Under the pieces are notes generated by a model. It was not told where the DNA came from and did not search any database. It was given only the letters and a program-made list of their open reading frames with translations. Shown here piece after piece: positions 44,495 through 53,318 of a stretch of 64,000 bases of DNA. Position numbers and translations under genes: made by a program. Every line of letters begins with the position of its first letter. The stretch's first letter is position 1. Location: the NCBI GenBank assembly GCA_027920525.1, contig CP115858.1, forward strand, positions 4,712,001 through 4,776,000, read 5' to 3'. The DNA comes from Chryseobacterium daecheongense. Lineage in GTDB: Bacteria > Bacteroidota > Bacteroidia > Flavobacteriales > Weeksellaceae.

Positions 44495-45406
44495 ATGGTG
44501 AATTTTGTTTTGATAGCGGTATGTATTTTGGCTGGAATGGTATTCAGATCAACCAAGTCAATACATCCGGATGCCCATAAAGGAATCAATACCTGGATTC
44601 TTTATCTGGCCCTGCCTGCCGTTTCATTTAAATATTTACCTAAAGTTCACTGGACACTTGAAATGCTTTTTCCTATTGTGGCGACATTCCTTATTGCGGT
44701 ATTCAGTTTTGTGTTTATGTCGGTTTATAGCAAGAAAAAAGGTTATTCAAGGCGTTCACAAAGTACAATGGAGCTTATTAGCGGATACAGCAATACTTCC
44801 TTTATCGGTTTTCCCTTAATAAGTGCTTTTTATGGAGAAAGCCTTTTGAGCATTGCTATTATTTGTGATCAGACTATGTTTTTCAGTCTTTCTACCTTGG
44901 GAATTATTGCCGCAGTAAAAGGAGGTAGCAGGTCGGGGAAAGTAAGTGCGGTATTCATTTTGAAAAGACTGATCACATTTCCTCCGTTAATTGGATGTAT
45001 CAGTGCGCTGATCCTCTCCCAGTTTATTGATTTTACAGCTGCTGAGCCCTTCTTTGATAAATTAGCTGCGACAGTAAGTCCATTAGCTTTGTTTTCCGTG
45101 GGGTTACAGTTGAAATTTAATGGCTGGAAAAAACTCATTCCCCAAATGTCTGTATCTATGCTGTATAAGCTGATACTGGCACCGGCGATTGTTTTGGGAT
45201 TGGCTTTTCTTTCAGGCATTAAGGGAGATATTGCCAAAATTACCATCTTCGAAGCTGCAATGCCTACTCTTGTAACTTCAAGTATTATTGCCGAACAGTT
45301 CAGGCTGAATACCAAACTCACGAATTTAACCATTGGATTCAGTATTATCGTTGGATTCTTAACAACCGCTATCTGGTATAGAATAATTGAGATATTTTTT
45401 AATTAA
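44495..45406 (+). CDS. AEC family transporter
   Basis: 303-aa inner-membrane carrier of the auxin-efflux-carrier fold, with about ten TM helices in two halves (opening MVNFVLIAVCILAGMVFRS, second half from LITFPPLIGCISALI). Bacterial members move malate, malonate or related organic anions; substrate unknown here. Its stop shares the tetranucleotide TTAA (45403-45406) with the stop of the convergent TauE/SafE gene. Confidence 0.88.
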   Translation: MVNFVLIAVCILAGMVFRSTKSIHPDAHKGINTWILYLALPAVSFKYLPKVHWTLEMLFPIVATFLIAVFSFVFMSVYSKKKGYSRRSQSTMELISGYSNTSFIGFPLISAFYGESLLSIAIICDQTMFFSLSTLGIIAAVKGGSRSGKVSAVFILKRLITFPPLIGCISALILSQFIDFTAAEPFFDKLAATVSPLALFSVGLQLKFNGWKKLIPQMSVSMLYKLILAPAIVLGLAFLSGIKGDIAKITIFEAAMPTLVTSSIIAEQFRLNTKLTNLTIGFSIIVGFLTTAIWYRIIEIFFN

Positions 45407-46152
45407 AAGTAAGTTTTGATGAAAAAAACCGCAGTAATAAAGAAATTTAATATAACTATTCCTGTACGCAGTTTTACAGGATCCAGCTTTTTTGTAAAAT
45501 GAGCTCCAAAATAACCTCCTGAAATTGTGGCAACCATCATGGTGCAGGTTTCCGGCCAGTAAACCTTCCCTGCAAAAATAAAAAGTACAACAGCTACCGC
45601 ATTGGCAATTCCTGTAAACAGGGTTTTATTGGCATTGATTACTTTAATATCCGATAAACCGAATAACGCCCAAACGGCCATCATCATTATTCCTACGGCT
45701 CCACCAAAGTAACCGCCATATATTCCTAAAAGAAACTGAGCACCCAGTACTAATCCCGCTCCGATATGCATTTTCTTTCTCAACCAGTTACCGGCCTGCC
45801 TCCCAAATGCAAAAGCCATGGAACCTAACAAAAGCAACCATGGAACGACAAGATTGAATCCACTGGATGGTGTATATAGCAATAACAGACCTCCGGCACA
45901 ACCTCCCAGCAGAGTCAGTATAATCATCGCTACTATTGAAATAGCAGGGAAAGGTTTAATATATTCTCTGAATTTCCATGCACTGGCTAAGCTTCCCGGA
46001 AACAGGGCAACGGTACTTGAAGCATTGGCCTGAATCGGGGGAACACCGGCATATACAAGTGCGGGAAATGTAATAAATGATCCACCGCCAGCTGCTGCAT
46101 TAATCGCTCCGGCCAGGAGTCCAATAAAAAAAAGCAGGATATAATTTTCCAT
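45403..46152 (-). CDS. Sulfite exporter TauE/SafE family protein
   Basis: 249-aa inner-membrane transporter with about seven or eight TM helices. It opens LLFFIGLLAGAINAAAGGGS, the glycine-rich first helix of TauE/SafE, with the repeat counterpart GIYGGYFGGAVGIMMM near 150. The family moves sulfite, sulfoacetate or other organosulfur anions; this paralogue is not next to sulfur genes, unlike the one at 63532. It has a near-consensus promoter. Confidence 0.9.
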   Translation of the reverse strand: MENYILLFFIGLLAGAINAAAGGGSFITFPALVYAGVPPIQANASSTVALFPGSLASAWKFREYIKPFPAISIVAMIILTLLGGCAGGLLLLYTPSSGFNLVVPWLLLLGSMAFAFGRQAGNWLRKKMHIGAGLVLGAQFLLGIYGGYFGGAVGIMMMAVWALFGLSDIKVINANKTLFTGIANAVAVVLFIFAGKVYWPETCTMMVATISGGYFGAHFTKKLDPVKLRTGIVILNFFITAVFFIKTYF

Positions 46153-46169
46153 GAATCAAAATTGAATAA

Positions 46170-46197
46170 CAAATATAGGTTACAAAATGGGGAACAA
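46170..46197 (-). promoter_or_regulatory. Promoter of TauE/SafE gene
   Basis: Minus strand: TTG, 17 nt, TATATTTG; 17 nt before ATG 46152. Confidence 0.6.
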
Positions 46198-46256
46198 CTC
46201 ATAAAAAATTGCAGTTCTGTGAAGAATGATTTAATTTTACACTTTAATCATTTCTC

Positions 46257-48704
46257 TTGCGATACGCCCAAATTGTTTTACCATTAAATTTAAAAGGTTC
46301 TTTTACTTACAAAGTGCCTGAAGAGCTAATGCCGTTACTACAAACCGGAATGAGGGTTTTAGTTCCGTTTCGTGGAAAAAAAATCTACACAGGAATTGTT
46401 TTTGAAATTCATGATACAGAACCGGAAGGGTTTATTCCAAGGGAAATCATTAGCATTCTGGACGAATCTCCTATTTTGCCCCAGGAGCAGATCGGTTTCT
46501 GGAACTGGCTTTCTGCCTATTACCTTTGTAATTTGGGTGAAATCTATCGTTTTGCATTTCCTTCCTCATTAAAGCTTGAAAGTGAAACATATCTGAAATT
46601 AAAGCCGAACGTAACAGTTGATTTTGAAAATCTGGATGTTAATGAAATGTATCTCATTCAGGCACTTGAAGTCCGGCAACTTATCAATCTTACAGATCTT
46701 GAAGCTTTTATTCCTAAAAAAGATATTATAAAAACAATCAATTCGTTGATTGATCTGCAATACATTGAAATCGATGAAAAGATTGGCGAAAAATACAAAG
46801 CGAAAGAAGTTGCTTACGTCAGGATCAACGAAGAACTTTTAAACAATGAAAGTCTTACTGTAATTCTCGGAAAACTGAACAAAGCACCTAAGCAAAAGGA
46901 TCTTTTTCTTCTCATTTTATCACATCAGACTGAGAATCCGGATACTTTTATTAAAAAGTCAGATCTTTTTGAAGATGGAGTTTTTGGGCATTCCCATTTA
47001 AAGCCTCTGGTAGATAAAAACTTCATCGAAGAATATTATCTGCAAAAAGACAGGCTGGAAAGTTATGATGGGGAAATAGAAGAAATAGAAGCGCTTTCCG
47101 AGGCTCAGAAAGAAGCAAAAGAGGCAGTTGATGAAGCTTTTGAAGAAAGAAGAAATGTACTGCTTCATGGGGTGACTTCATCGGGAAAAACCCATATTTA
47201 TTTAGAGAAGATAGAGGAGTGTGTTCAGCAGGGCAAAAATGTTTTGTTTTTGCTTCCTGAAATTTCTCTTACCAAACAAATTACGCAGAGGCTTGAAAAA
47301 AAATACGGTCGGAAATTGGGCTTCTATCACCAGAAGCTAACGGATTTTGAAAAAGTAGAGGTTTGGAGAAGAATCAAAAATAATGATATCCAAATCCTTA
47401 TAGGAACAAGAAATGCACTGTTTCTGCCTTACCAGAATCTTGGGTTGGTCATTGTAGATGAAGAGCATGATTCTGCTTATAAAGCAAGGGAGGTTTCCCC
47501 TTATTTTAATGCAAAAGATTCTGCCTTGGTATTTGGTAATTTTTATGATGCCCGTGTGATCTTAGGTTCTGCCACTCCTTCCGTGGAAAGCTATTATCTA
47601 GCCCGTAAGGAGAAAATGAAATATGTTTTCCTTAATGAAAGATTCGGAAATGTTCAGTTGCCGGAATTTGAACTTATAAATTTTAAAGAAGCTCAGGATT
47701 CTAAAAAAGTTTCAGGAAATTTCTCGTTACAACTGATCGATGAAATAAAAAAAGTACTGGAAGAGCGGAATCAGGCTATTATACTTCATAACCGCCGTGG
47801 TTATGCCAATGTTCTGGAATGTGAATCCTGTGGATATGTTAATTATTGTTCCAATTGTGATGTGGTAATGACATATCATAAGGCTGCGAATGAAATGAAA
47901 TGCCATTATTGCGGACAACGGGCTTCCAGGCCTAAAGTATGTCCGAAATGCCATTCAGAGAATCTGAATGAAAGAGGAGTTGGTGTTGAACAGATCCATG
48001 AAGAAGTTTCCAAATTATTTCCTGAAAACGAGGTAGATCGTATGGATGTCGATTCCATGCGGAAAAAATTTGCCTATGAAAAACTTTATGAAAAGATTGA
48101 AGACAGGGAAACTGATATTGTAGTGGGCACACAGATGATTTCAAAAGGATTGGATTTCGATCATATTGAACTGGTCGCTATTCCTAAAGCGGATTCTTTA
48201 TTATATGTACAGGACTTCAGAGCTGAAGAAAGGGCCTTCCAGCTGATTACCCAGGTTGCGGGAAGGGCAGGACGGGTGTCTGGAAAAGGAAAAATCTATA
48301 TTCAAACATTTAATCCTGAGCATTCAGTCTTTCAGCTGATCAAAATGAATAAGGTTTCCAAGATCTACTACTATTTTTTAAAAGAGCGCCAGAAATTCCA
48401 TTATCCGCCTTTCACAAAGCTTATTATGATTGAGCTGAAACACAGGAGAGAAGATAAAGTAAACAGGGCTTCCCAGTTTCTGGGTTCTGTTCTAAGAAAA
48501 TACCTTCCCGAAGAATGTGTTTTAGGTCCGGAAAGGTCTCAGATTGCAAGGATTAATAATCTGTATCAGTTCCAGATATTACTCAAACTTCCCCGTGGAA
48601 AAAACTATGAAAAATACAAAGAGCAGGTTTTGCTAAGTTTAAAAGATTTTGATGAAATAACTGCTTATCAGAGCATCAAAAAAGATGTTTTCGTGGATTT
48701 TTAA
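46257..48704 (+). CDS. priA: Primosomal protein N' (replication restart helicase PriA)
   Basis: 815-aa superfamily 2 helicase that reloads the replisome at stalled forks. The 3'-binding domain fills about 1-105, then Walker A GVTSSGKTH (around 305-312), DEEH near 401, and eight cysteines in CESCGYVNYCSNC, CHYCG and CPKC (about 522-568) binding two zincs, then the C-terminal helicase lobe with QVAGRAGR. The start is TTG 46257: an in-frame stop lies 12 bp upstream and the conserved YAQIVLPLNLKGSFTYKVP begins at residue 3; the next ATG would cut into the fold. Confidence 0.95.
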   Translation: MRYAQIVLPLNLKGSFTYKVPEELMPLLQTGMRVLVPFRGKKIYTGIVFEIHDTEPEGFIPREIISILDESPILPQEQIGFWNWLSAYYLCNLGEIYRFAFPSSLKLESETYLKLKPNVTVDFENLDVNEMYLIQALEVRQLINLTDLEAFIPKKDIIKTINSLIDLQYIEIDEKIGEKYKAKEVAYVRINEELLNNESLTVILGKLNKAPKQKDLFLLILSHQTENPDTFIKKSDLFEDGVFGHSHLKPLVDKNFIEEYYLQKDRLESYDGEIEEIEALSEAQKEAKEAVDEAFEERRNVLLHGVTSSGKTHIYLEKIEECVQQGKNVLFLLPEISLTKQITQRLEKKYGRKLGFYHQKLTDFEKVEVWRRIKNNDIQILIGTRNALFLPYQNLGLVIVDEEHDSAYKAREVSPYFNAKDSALVFGNFYDARVILGSATPSVESYYLARKEKMKYVFLNERFGNVQLPEFELINFKEAQDSKKVSGNFSLQLIDEIKKVLEERNQAIILHNRRGYANVLECESCGYVNYCSNCDVVMTYHKAANEMKCHYCGQRASRPKVCPKCHSENLNERGVGVEQIHEEVSKLFPENEVDRMDVDSMRKKFAYEKLYEKIEDRETDIVVGTQMISKGLDFDHIELVAIPKADSLLYVQDFRAEERAFQLITQVAGRAGRVSGKGKIYIQTFNPEHSVFQLIKMNKVSKIYYYFLKERQKFHYPPFTKLIMIELKHRREDKVNRASQFLGSVLRKYLPEECVLGPERSQIARINNLYQFQILLKLPRGKNYEKYKEQVLLSLKDFDEITAYQSIKKDVFVDF

Positions 48705-48732
48705 CAATTTTTAACAAATTTTATAGCCTTTT

Positions 48733-48753
48733 ATCAGACTATAATGGTCTGAT
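48733..48753. promoter_or_regulatory. Inverted repeat between priA and PBP4 promoter
   Basis: ATCAGAC-N7-GTCTGAT, a perfect 7-bp dyad 28 nt after the priA stop and 17 nt before the -7 box of the next gene. It could be an operator over the -33 region or a weak terminator. Confidence 0.35.
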
Positions 48754-48769
48754 TTCTAACAATATTTTC

Positions 48770-48777
48770 TACTTTTG
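48770..48777 (+). promoter_or_regulatory. -7 box of PBP4 gene
   Basis: TACTTTTG, exact consensus, giving an 85-90 nt leader to ATG 48867. Confidence 0.45.
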
Positions 48778-48866
48778 GTCGTTGATTAATTGTTTGGTGC
48801 CTTTATTGGATGATTATTATGAATCGTTTTTTATGGTTTCCAGACATAGAAACAAAACTAAGATAG

Positions 48867-50339
48867 ATGGTAAATTTCAGAAAATATATTTCAAGCGTAG
48901 CGGTACTGGCTTCTGGGTTTTTCCTTGCTCAATCTACCGTTTCTACCGTTCTTTACTCTCAGGCTTATGACAATCAGAAAACGAATTTAAACTTACCTTC
49001 TCCTATAACTTCTGTTGTGGAGAAAACAATTCTGTCGGCTAAAGAACTCGTAGATATTAATGTAAACACTCTGGTTTCCGATCCTGTGCTGAAAAATGCA
49101 TCATGGGGATTTGTAGTGTACGACCCGAAAACAAAGAAAGTAATTTCTTCATACAATGAAAACACTCCTTTGGTTCCTGCTTCTACAACAAAACTTTTGA
49201 CCACAGAAACAGCTTTGAATCTGTTGGGAGAGAACTATCGTTGGATGACTCAGCTGGAATACTCAGGAAGTATAGATGAAAATGGGGTTTTAAATGGTAA
49301 TCTTTACGTCGTAGGAAGCGGGGATCCATCGCTTGGAACAAACAAAGGCGGAGCGTTATCCTATAGAGAGATTGTTTCAGACTTTCTTAGTGGAATCTCT
49401 CACGAAGGAATCAAAAGGGTAAATGGTGATATTATCATCCAGACAGCACTTTTCAAAGGTAATATTTCAAGACTTCCGGAAAATGTTGTTTGGTTGGAAA
49501 ATAACAACTATTATTTACCGGTTGGAACCACCCGTGAGATTAATCCGGCTAATGAAAAACTGATTGTAAAGAAATCAGGTAATTTCTCTACTGAGAAAAA
49601 GTATTTTTATGTATCTCCTTATGCCAATCAGATGGTATATGCGGATAAATATGAAGGAGATGGTGTTCTTACCACTAAGCTACCTGACGCCCCGGCATAT
49701 CTTGCCAATACTTTAAGAGCGACCATGGTGAAAAGTGGAATTGCAGTTAGTGGAAAAGTTACTCCAAAAATGACAGATCCTATGCCGGAGAGCAGAAAGC
49801 TGATTTCAGCATACAAATCTCCGACTTTGAGCGATATTATTTATTACACCAACCAGCATAGTGATAATTCTTTAGCAGAAGCACTGTTAAAAACAGTAGG
49901 ATTCCAGAAACTGGGAGATCAGACTTCAGAATCGGGAAGAATTGTTGTAACAACCCATTTGAAAGAAAATGCCTTTGATATTAATGGTTTAAACTATATG
50001 GACGGAAGTGGGCTTTCAAGAAGCAATACCGTTACTCCTATTTCACAGGCGAAGTTTTTAACTTCATTAATGGATGAAAAGTATTATAAAGCTTACCTGA
50101 CTTCACTTCCTGTAGGAGGACAATCGGGAACATTAAAGAGAATGTTTATCGGAACAGGAAACGGACAGATATTTGCTAAGACAGGAACTTTAAATAAAGT
50201 AAAAACTCTGGCAGGGTATATGAAAACCAATTCCGGGAAGACCCTTGTGTTCTCACTGATGGTTAACAACTATGCAGGATCCGTAGATATGGTGAAGAAA
50301 AGAATGGAAAGGCTGCTGGAACCGGCATTAGACCTTTAA
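48867..50339 (+). CDS. dacB: D-alanyl-D-alanine carboxypeptidase/endopeptidase (PBP4, DacB)
   Basis: 490-aa low-molecular-mass penicillin-binding protein that trims peptidoglycan stem peptides and cuts crosslinks in the periplasm. Signal region about 1-25. Catalytic motifs: SxxK at S106-K109 (PASTTKL), SxN at S332-N334 (SDNS) and KTG at 438-440 (AKTGTLNK). The long insert between the first two motifs is typical of class C PBPs (S13 family). A dyad and a consensus -7 box lie upstream. Confidence 0.94.
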   Translation: MVNFRKYISSVAVLASGFFLAQSTVSTVLYSQAYDNQKTNLNLPSPITSVVEKTILSAKELVDINVNTLVSDPVLKNASWGFVVYDPKTKKVISSYNENTPLVPASTTKLLTTETALNLLGENYRWMTQLEYSGSIDENGVLNGNLYVVGSGDPSLGTNKGGALSYREIVSDFLSGISHEGIKRVNGDIIIQTALFKGNISRLPENVVWLENNNYYLPVGTTREINPANEKLIVKKSGNFSTEKKYFYVSPYANQMVYADKYEGDGVLTTKLPDAPAYLANTLRATMVKSGIAVSGKVTPKMTDPMPESRKLISAYKSPTLSDIIYYTNQHSDNSLAEALLKTVGFQKLGDQTSESGRIVVTTHLKENAFDINGLNYMDGSGLSRSNTVTPISQAKFLTSLMDEKYYKAYLTSLPVGGQSGTLKRMFIGTGNGQIFAKTGTLNKVKTLAGYMKTNSGKTLVFSLMVNNYAGSVDMVKKRMERLLEPALDL

Positions 50340-50362
50340 AAATATTTATTTAATATCATAAG

Positions 50363-50390
50363 AACCTTTTAATCAATGATTAGAAGGTTT
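50363..50390 (+). terminator. Intrinsic terminator of PBP4 gene
   Basis: AACCTTTTAATC / GATTAGAAGGTT (one G-U pair), 3-nt loop, then a T run. It overlaps the 5' part of a longer reading of the next gene, arguing for the later start. Confidence 0.8.
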
Positions 50391-50394
50391 TTTT

Positions 50395-50402
50395 TATCTT
50401 TG
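50395..50402 (+). promoter_or_regulatory. -7 box of M1 aminopeptidase gene
   Basis: TATCTTTG directly after the PBP4 terminator, 21 nt before ATG 50424. Confidence 0.5.
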
Positions 50403-50423
50403 GTCATTATTATAAAAATAAAA

Positions 50424-52352
50424 ATGGAAAAACTTTATCTTGTAGTTTTATGCATTATTTCATTTGGATTATTGCATAGTCAGAATCAAAATATTGAAAT
50501 GAAGGGATTAATAGCAAAAGAGATGAAAACTTTTGCCCAAAAGATGACGGCACCCAATATTAATCCCCACACATTAAACTATGATCTGCAGTACCAGAGG
50601 ATGGATGTAAGCCTGGATCCTGCAGTTTACAATATCTCTGGTTCGGTAACATCACATTTTAAGCCCAATCAAAGCATGAGCAGTATCTATTTTGATTTGG
50701 CCAATACATTAACGGTTTCCCAAGTGAAATACCATGGAAATAATTTGACCTTTCAGCAATTATCCACGAAAGAGGTAAAAATTGACTTCCCTTCCTCCCT
50801 TCCTGCGAATGTGCTTGATTCATTAACGATACAGTATGCAGGCCCACCGGATACGGCAAATAATGCTTTTTCCACCGGTTCCCAAAACGGGGAGCTTATT
50901 CTCTCAACCCTTAGTGAACCTTATGGCGCGCAGGATTGGTTTCCGACAAAACAAAGTTTAAATGATAAAATTGACCGTTTTGATTTTAAAATTACAACAC
51001 CAAATCAGTATAACGTAGCTGCCAATGGAAAGCTAATGTCTGAGACAGCACTTCCGAATAATAAAAAGCTGACATTCTGGAGAACAATGTACCCAACCAG
51101 TGCATATTTAGTAGCCCTTGCTATCACTAATTTTGTTAAGCTTAATGATACTATGGGAAATCCACCTTTCCCTTTTGTAAATTATGTATATCCTACAACT
51201 GTAAATAATACGGCAGTAATGTCCAATATAGAATGGACCAAACAGATCATGAACACTTTTGAAACTTATTTCGGTCTTTATCCTTTCCGTAATGAGAAGT
51301 ATGGACATATGGAGTTTCAGTACGGAGGAGTGTGTATGGAGCATCAGACGATGTCTTCAATGAGTTCCTGGGGAAAAAGTGTAATAGCTCATGAGCTGGC
51401 TCACCAATGGTTTGGGGATAAAGTAACGTGTGGTTCGTGGAATGATATCTGGCTGAATGAAGGATTTGCCACATTCGGGGAGCATCTTGCCAATGAAAAG
51501 TTACTGATGACCCAACCTGAATTTATGAATTACTTATCAGGTCAGAAAGATTATATTACCAGTTCGCCAGGAGGAAGCACTTATGTTGCTGATGCTAACC
51601 TAGGGAATCAGGGGGCTATTTTCAGTGGAAGATTATCTTATGCGAAAGGAGGCTATATTCTGAGAATGCTAAAATGGATCTTAGGAGACGCTGCTTTTTA
51701 TCAGGCAATTCAGGAATATCATTCCAGACCCAACTTAGCCTACAGCTACGCAAAAACAGCAGATCTTACGGCTTCTTTACTACAATCTACCGGTAAGGAT
51801 TTTTCGGGATTTTTCAGTGATTGGGTGTATGGTGAAGGGTATCCTACCTATGATATCAGATGGAGGGAGTCTTCTAATCAAACCATTACGATTAAAGTTA
51901 GCCAGACTCAAAGTAATTCTTCCGTAAGCTTTTATGAAATGCCTCTTCCGATAAAGGTAAACGGAACAGCAGGACAGGTCGCTTATCTTACTTTAAACAA
52001 TACCTCAAATAATCAATATTTTGTAGAAGCGGTACCGTTCCCGATTGCCAATGTTCAGTTCAATTATGAATACCAGATTTTGGAAAGAAATTCTACTGTA
52101 GCAAAAGATAATAGCCTGAGCGTTGAAAATATTGAGAAAGATCAGTTTGCACTATATCCAAATCCGGCTAAAAATGAACTTTATCTCAAAGGAATGGAAA
52201 AATCAGCAGAATTTGTCATCTATTCCATAGACGGTAAGTTGGTAAGATCCGGAAAATATCAACCCGGAAAGTCTATCCATATTGCTGAGCTTATTCCCGG
52301 AGTATATATCTTTAAAATCGATGATAGAAATGTGAAATTTGTGAAAGAGTAA
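50424..52352 (+). CDS. Secreted M1 family aminopeptidase, T9SS type A
   Basis: 642-aa zinc aminopeptidase. Signal peptide (MEKLYLVVLCIISFGLLHSQ), N-terminal beta saddle, thermolysin-like domain with HELAH at 323-327 and third ligand E346 in LNEGFA, and the exopeptidase motif in the form GGVCMEHQTMS (usual GAMEN replaced). A type A sorting tail (LYPNPAKNELYLKG to KFVKE) sends it out by T9SS. Start at ATG 50424: the frame extends to 50376 but that region holds the terminator and -7 box. Confidence 0.93.
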   Translation: MEKLYLVVLCIISFGLLHSQNQNIEMKGLIAKEMKTFAQKMTAPNINPHTLNYDLQYQRMDVSLDPAVYNISGSVTSHFKPNQSMSSIYFDLANTLTVSQVKYHGNNLTFQQLSTKEVKIDFPSSLPANVLDSLTIQYAGPPDTANNAFSTGSQNGELILSTLSEPYGAQDWFPTKQSLNDKIDRFDFKITTPNQYNVAANGKLMSETALPNNKKLTFWRTMYPTSAYLVALAITNFVKLNDTMGNPPFPFVNYVYPTTVNNTAVMSNIEWTKQIMNTFETYFGLYPFRNEKYGHMEFQYGGVCMEHQTMSSMSSWGKSVIAHELAHQWFGDKVTCGSWNDIWLNEGFATFGEHLANEKLLMTQPEFMNYLSGQKDYITSSPGGSTYVADANLGNQGAIFSGRLSYAKGGYILRMLKWILGDAAFYQAIQEYHSRPNLAYSYAKTADLTASLLQSTGKDFSGFFSDWVYGEGYPTYDIRWRESSNQTITIKVSQTQSNSSVSFYEMPLPIKVNGTAGQVAYLTLNNTSNNQYFVEAVPFPIANVQFNYEYQILERNSTVAKDNSLSVENIEKDQFALYPNPAKNELYLKGMEKSAEFVIYSIDGKLVRSGKYQPGKSIHIAELIPGVYIFKIDDRNVKFVKE

Positions 52353-52375
52353 TTTTTTATATCAGCATTATCAAG

Positions 52376-52414
52376 AAACCGGTTTATTCTAAAATACTTG
52401 GAATAAACCGGTTT
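52376..52414 (+). terminator. Intrinsic terminator of M1 gene
   Basis: Fourteen-bp stem AAACCGGTTTATTC / GAATAAACCGGTTT, 11-nt loop, then TTT. Confidence 0.9.
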
Positions 52415-52473
52415 TTTATGTGGAATCAGATTATAAACTTTTTTAAGCGACGAGTTTTGTCCCAGCTCAAAGA

Positions 52474-52523
52474 TAACTTTGTATAAAGGACAACTCTCTT
52501 ACTTTAGAAAAACACTAAATTTG
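52474..52523 (+). promoter_or_regulatory. Two -7 boxes before the dihydrofolate-reductase-like gene
   Basis: TAACTTTG at 52474-52481 and TAAATTTG at 52516-52523 both match TAnnTTTG. Neither has a well-placed TTG; the second gives a 45-50 nt leader. Confidence 0.35.
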
Positions 52524-52574
52524 TAATACATTGAATAACAACTTACACTAACACTATCACCAAAAACAATTACT

Positions 52575-53150
52575 ATGAGAAAATTAAAATTACAGATGCA
52601 GATGACCATCGATGGTTTTGTAGCCGGTCCGGAAGGTGAACAGGACTGGGTATGGTTAAGCCCGCCGGATGAGGTAGGTTTTCAGAAAATCGTTGATCTT
52701 GCTGAGAGCAGTGACACACTTTTACTGGGAAGGAAAATGACACGACCATTCATAGATCATTGGGAAAATGTGGCAGATAATATGCCTGATCATCCTACCA
52801 ACCATTTAGCAAAACTGATCGTTGATATGCGTAAAATTGCTTTTAGCCGGACAGAAAACAATATAGCCGGTAGAAATCTGGAAGTAGATAATAATGATCT
52901 TATAACTTCAGTAGAAGCTCTTAAAAAGGAGGAGGGAAAAGATATCCTTGTGTATGGAGGTGCTGATTTTGTAAGCTCGCTGATCGATCAGGATCTTGTT
53001 GATGAATATTATATTGTTGTGAATCCGGTGGCAATCGGAAAAGGTCTTCCTATTTTTAATGGCCGGAAAGTTTTAAAACTGGAAAGCTCTCTTGCTCTTA
53101 AAAGTGGAAAAATACTTAATAAATACCTTCCGGTTAGGGAAAATCAATAA
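52575..53150 (+). CDS. Dihydrofolate reductase family (RibD C-terminal-like) protein
   Basis: 191-aa cytoplasmic protein with the DHFR/RibD-C fold: KLKLQMQMTIDGFVAGPEGE at the start, DTLLLGRKMTRPF near 53, ILVYGGADFVSSLIDQDLVD near 124 (NADPH-binding glycine turn) and EYYIVVNPVAIGKGLPIF near 144. These YyaP/YwjB-like reductases have no confirmed substrate. Single gene. Confidence 0.88.
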   Translation: MRKLKLQMQMTIDGFVAGPEGEQDWVWLSPPDEVGFQKIVDLAESSDTLLLGRKMTRPFIDHWENVADNMPDHPTNHLAKLIVDMRKIAFSRTENNIAGRNLEVDNNDLITSVEALKKEEGKDILVYGGADFVSSLIDQDLVDEYYIVVNPVAIGKGLPIFNGRKVLKLESSLALKSGKILNKYLPVRENQ

Positions 53151-53190
53151 TTTATTGAAAAATAGAGAAGTTGGGTATGGAAATAATGAA

Positions 53191-53309
53191 ACTGTCTCAA
53201 AATTCAGATAATTATCTTTTCTCAATTTAAGCGTGACGGAAAATATCATAAGAACAAATATTTTATATCCTTCATCATATATTCGCTCAAAATGATATTT
53301 TGAGACAGT
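53191..53309. repeat. 119-bp element with 13-bp terminal inverted repeats
   Basis: ACTGTCTCAAAAT at 53191-53203 and its exact complement at 53297-53309 flank 93 bp of AT-rich DNA; TTTTTTT follows on the plus strand. It could be a long-loop terminator between the convergent reductase and cupin genes, or a MITE-like or insertion-sequence remnant, since ends of this kind (CTGTCTCAAAA) are common on mobile elements. No clear target duplication is seen. Confidence 0.5.
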
Positions 53310-53318
53310 CTTTTTTTG

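Noticed and set aside
44869..45333. 154-codon minus-strand open frame in the AEC gene
   Set aside because: Shadow frame in an integral membrane protein gene.
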